This document shows, piece after piece, positions 62,733 through 64,000 of a stretch of DNA of 64,000 bases. A program made the translations under genes and the position numbers. Where the stretch lies: NCBI RefSeq assembly GCF_020169515.1, contig NZ_JAHMHW010000002.1, forward strand, positions 62,001 through 126,000. Direction: 5' to 3'. Position 1 is the first letter of the stretch. Every line of letters begins with the position of its first letter. The DNA is from Paenibacillus vietnamensis. Lineage in GTDB: Bacteria; Bacillota; Bacilli; Paenibacillales; Paenibacillaceae. Below the pieces are notes generated by a model. It did not search any database. It worked only from the letters and a program-made list of their open reading frames with translations, and was not told the origin of the DNA.

Positions 62733-63284
62733 TGTGAGGGTATATAGCTTCCATGCGTAAACGGCGAGGATCGTCTTGGCGTCGCTAATGCGGCCATCCC
62801 GGATATAGGCCTCCGCCTGCTCGAGGGTGATCGCTTCCACATTCAGATCCTCATCCTCATCCGGACTTTGAACGCCCGGCTCAAGCTCATCTGTGAAGTA
62901 AACGAATAGCTTCTCATCCGCAAAGCCGGGTGACGTAAAAAACTCGCTGAGCAGCCTGAGGCTCTTGGAGCGGTAGCCCGTCTCTTCTTCAAGCTCCCGC
63001 GCGGCCGCGGTCAGTGGATCCTCTCCCGGGTCAAGCTTACCGGCGGGAATTTCAACCTGGAACTTTTCAAGCGGTTTTCTGAACTGCTCGACGACGAGCA
63101 GCTTCCCGTCCAGCAAAGCCATCACCGCCGCGGCTCCCGGATGCCGGACGATTTCTCTTGTAGCCGTTCTTCCGTCGGCGAGCGCGACCGTGTCAACCTG
63201 CAGCGAAATCATTTTGCCCTCGAACAGCTGCTCCGTGCTGACCGTTTCCTCGCGCCACAACGCCTTCCTTTGCTGTTCTGCCAT
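62721..63284 (-). CDS. nudF: ADP-ribose pyrophosphatase (NUDIX) NudF
   Basis: Hydrolyses ADP-ribose to AMP and ribose 5-phosphate. 187 residues with the NUDIX box GKLDPGEDPLTAAARELEEETGY (residues about 81-103, Gly and Glu spacing correct) and the family parts LWREETVSTEQLFEGKMI and VVEQFRKPLEKFQVEIPAG. The ending YAWKLYTLTGRL is typical of the family. It diverges from mciZ. Confidence 0.94.
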   Translation of the reverse strand: MAEQQRKALWREETVSTEQLFEGKMISLQVDTVALADGRTATREIVRHPGAAAVMALLDGKLLVVEQFRKPLEKFQVEIPAGKLDPGEDPLTAAARELEEETGYRSKSLRLLSEFFTSPGFADEKLFVYFTDELEPGVQSPDEDEDLNVEAITLEQAEAYIRDGRISDAKTILAVYAWKLYTLTGRL

Positions 63285-63320
63285 CTCTCATTGTCTCCCT
63301 TTTTTTAGTTATTCAACTGA

Positions 63321-63349
63321 TCATAACTTGTCCGGCCCGTGCATATTTA
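63321..63349 (+). promoter_or_regulatory. Candidate sigma-E promoter of mciZ
   Basis: TCATAAC (63321-63327), a 14-bp gap and CATATTTA (63342-63349). The core CATA and the spacing fit sigma-E; the rest of the -10 is weak. mciZ is sigma-E dependent in Bacillus subtilis. Confidence 0.4.
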
Positions 63350-63380
63350 TCAGTAAACCATACGACAGGAGCGGATCAAT

Positions 63381-63536
63381 ATGAAGCAATATGTAGCATT
63401 AAATCATTTGCGTTTAGTAGGTAAAGGCTGGGAAATTCGCCGACAGCTCCAAAAGCTGTCATCGGCTTCGCTTTCCAAAAAACCGTTGACCGAATATACA
63501 GGCGCGATAAATGTCAGGCGTGCCTCGCATGAATAA
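63381..63536 (+). CDS. mciZ: Mother-cell inhibitor of FtsZ, MciZ
   Basis: A 51-residue protein read directly from the sequence. The N-terminal half, ALNHLRLVGKGWEIRRQLQKL, matches the conserved part of the 40-residue MciZ peptide of Bacillus subtilis, which has VLVGKAWEIR. MciZ caps FtsZ filaments in the mother cell during sporulation. AGGAG lies nine bases before the ATG. The C-terminal part (KKPLTEYTGAINVRRASHE) is longer than in Bacillus. The neighbour nudF and a sigma-E-like promoter support the call. Confidence 0.8.
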   Translation: MKQYVALNHLRLVGKGWEIRRQLQKLSSASLSKKPLTEYTGAINVRRASHE

Positions 63537-63581
63537 AATTAAAAGATAATGATACCGGTCAAGTGTAACTATTTGGACAAA

Positions 63582-63629
63582 AGCCCTTTTTCCTCATCCT
63601 TTCAGTACCGGATGAGCGAAAGAAGGGCT
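63582..63629. terminator. Bidirectional terminator between mciZ and the peptidase gene
   Basis: AGCCCTT and CTCATCC pair with GGATGAG and AAGGGCT around a ten-base loop. T-rich tails occur on both sides (weak on the plus strand, TTTT on the minus strand), suited to two convergent genes. Confidence 0.65.
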
Positions 63630-63667
63630 ATTCGTCCGATTCGCTTCCCTTTTCGCGGTCCAGCTTC

Positions 63668-64000
63668 CTATTCCGCAGCTGAAGCTGCCTGCTTGATGAT
63701 TTCAACGACCAGCTCCGTCGTTTTCACCAAATCGTCAACCTTGATTTGCTCTTTGGTCGTATGGATATGCTCGTAGCCTACGGCCAAGTTGACGGTCGGT
63801 ATGCCAAGCCCGTTAAAAATGTTAGCGTCGCTGCCGCCGCCCGAATGAAAGGTGCGCGGCGTTCTGCCAATGGCGGTAATTGCCTTTTTCGCCAGCTGAA
63901 CGACCGGATCCTGATCGTCATACTGGTACGCCGGATAGATGATCTGGCTGTCCAGCTCGCCGCGGGCGCCGAATTCCTCCGCAGCGCTCATCACCGCAGC
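63668..64000 (-). CDS. M20-family peptidase, tripeptidase T-like (N-terminus outside window)
   Basis: The last 110 residues of a zinc-dependent M20 metallopeptidase. The frame is open to the right edge, so the start lies outside. SGGGSDANIFNGLGIPTVNLAVGYEHIHTTKE (in pieces) carries the conserved Gly-Ser-Asp and the His of the C-terminal metal site. The tail LVKTTELVVEIIKQAA is typical of the peptidase T-like proteins (YqjE group). Substrate specificity cannot be judged from this part. Confidence 0.88.
   Translation of the reverse strand, partial: AAVMSAAEEFGARGELDSQIIYPAYQYDDQDPVVQLAKKAITAIGRTPRTFHSGGGSDANIFNGLGIPTVNLAVGYEHIHTTKEQIKVDDLVKTTELVVEIIKQAASAAE

Noticed and set aside
1-64000. tRNA, rRNA, CRISPR, transposase or phage genes
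   Set aside because: No cloverleaf, rRNA core segment, spaced direct-repeat array or transposase/integrase frame was seen other than the housekeeping xerD.

Overview
The window reads as a chromosomal core segment of a spore-forming, moderately GC-rich Bacillota member of the Paenibacillaceae (Paenibacillus- or Cohnella-like). The case rests on the sporulation genes (spoIVA, spoVIF, spmAB, spoVAA/AB/AF, spoIIAA-AB-sigF, spoIIM, mciZ, ypeB, prsW), a TRAP gene (mtrB), strong AGGAGG-type ribosome sites, and gene order that follows the Bacillus subtilis ndk-to-fur region while differing in typical Paenibacillaceae ways. Almost every gene lies on the minus strand. The only plus-strand genes are a polysaccharide-deacetylase lipoprotein, an unknown anchored protein, serA and mciZ. 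I see no tRNA, rRNA, CRISPR array, prophage or insertion sequence.

Layout from low to high coordinates (transcription mostly runs the other way). 0-6 kb: cheR (cut by the edge), ndk and an isoprenoid-quinone operon hepS-ubiE-ubiA-ubiX-mqnA-hepT, in which futalosine-type menaquinone genes sit between the two heptaprenyl-diphosphate synthase subunits. 6-9.3 kb: an unknown exported protein, mtrB, hup, spoIVA. 9.5-17 kb: a YphF-like lipoprotein, a ferredoxin / nucleotidyltransferase / ferredoxin trio, a small YphE-type membrane protein, spoVIF, gpsA, plsY, der, a YIEGIA membrane protein with its small partner, and a YphA-like protein. 17-25.4 kb: S1-domain protein, plsC, cmk, ypfB, ypfA (PilZ), ypeB without sleB, a zinc-ribbon protein, prsW, gudB, mecA. 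25.5-29.1 kb is the least conserved part: small membrane proteins, the deacetylase lipoprotein, a CPBP protease, the unknown anchored protein and a rhodanese. 29-38.8 kb: serA with a short leader, the resABCDE cytochrome c/respiration cluster, rluB, spmAB. 38.8-46.9 kb: dacB, a YtfJ/DUF2953 pair, scpAB and the riboflavin operon ribD-E-BA-H behind an FMN riboswitch. 46.9-54.7 kb: ppiB, lysA, a reduced spoVA locus (AA, AB, AF only), the spoIIA operon with a good sigma-H promoter, dacF. 54.8-64 kb: nucleoside salvage (pdp, punA, deoB), a Spo0E-like phosphatase, xerD, yqzK, ald, fur, spoIIM, nudF, mciZ and the end of an M20 peptidase.

Functionally the window joins respiration (menaquinone, cytochrome c maturation, ResDE), flavin supply, envelope and phospholipid synthesis, chromosome organisation (HU, ScpAB, XerD) and several layers of spore development. 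Four genes are absent from or truncated by a simple list of long frames and were read directly from the sequence: cheR at the left edge, a 59-residue YphE-type protein, the 59-residue YIEGIA partner and a 51-residue MciZ. The features most worth a second look are the menaquinone gene arrangement, the reduced spoVA locus, the ferredoxin-nucleotidyltransferase trio, the YIEGIA pair, a ResE with almost no external domain, the hairpin over the ypeB ribosome site, a 39-bp palindromic tandem repeat inside the rib operon, and substitutions in the key motifs of GpsA, YpfA and ResA.
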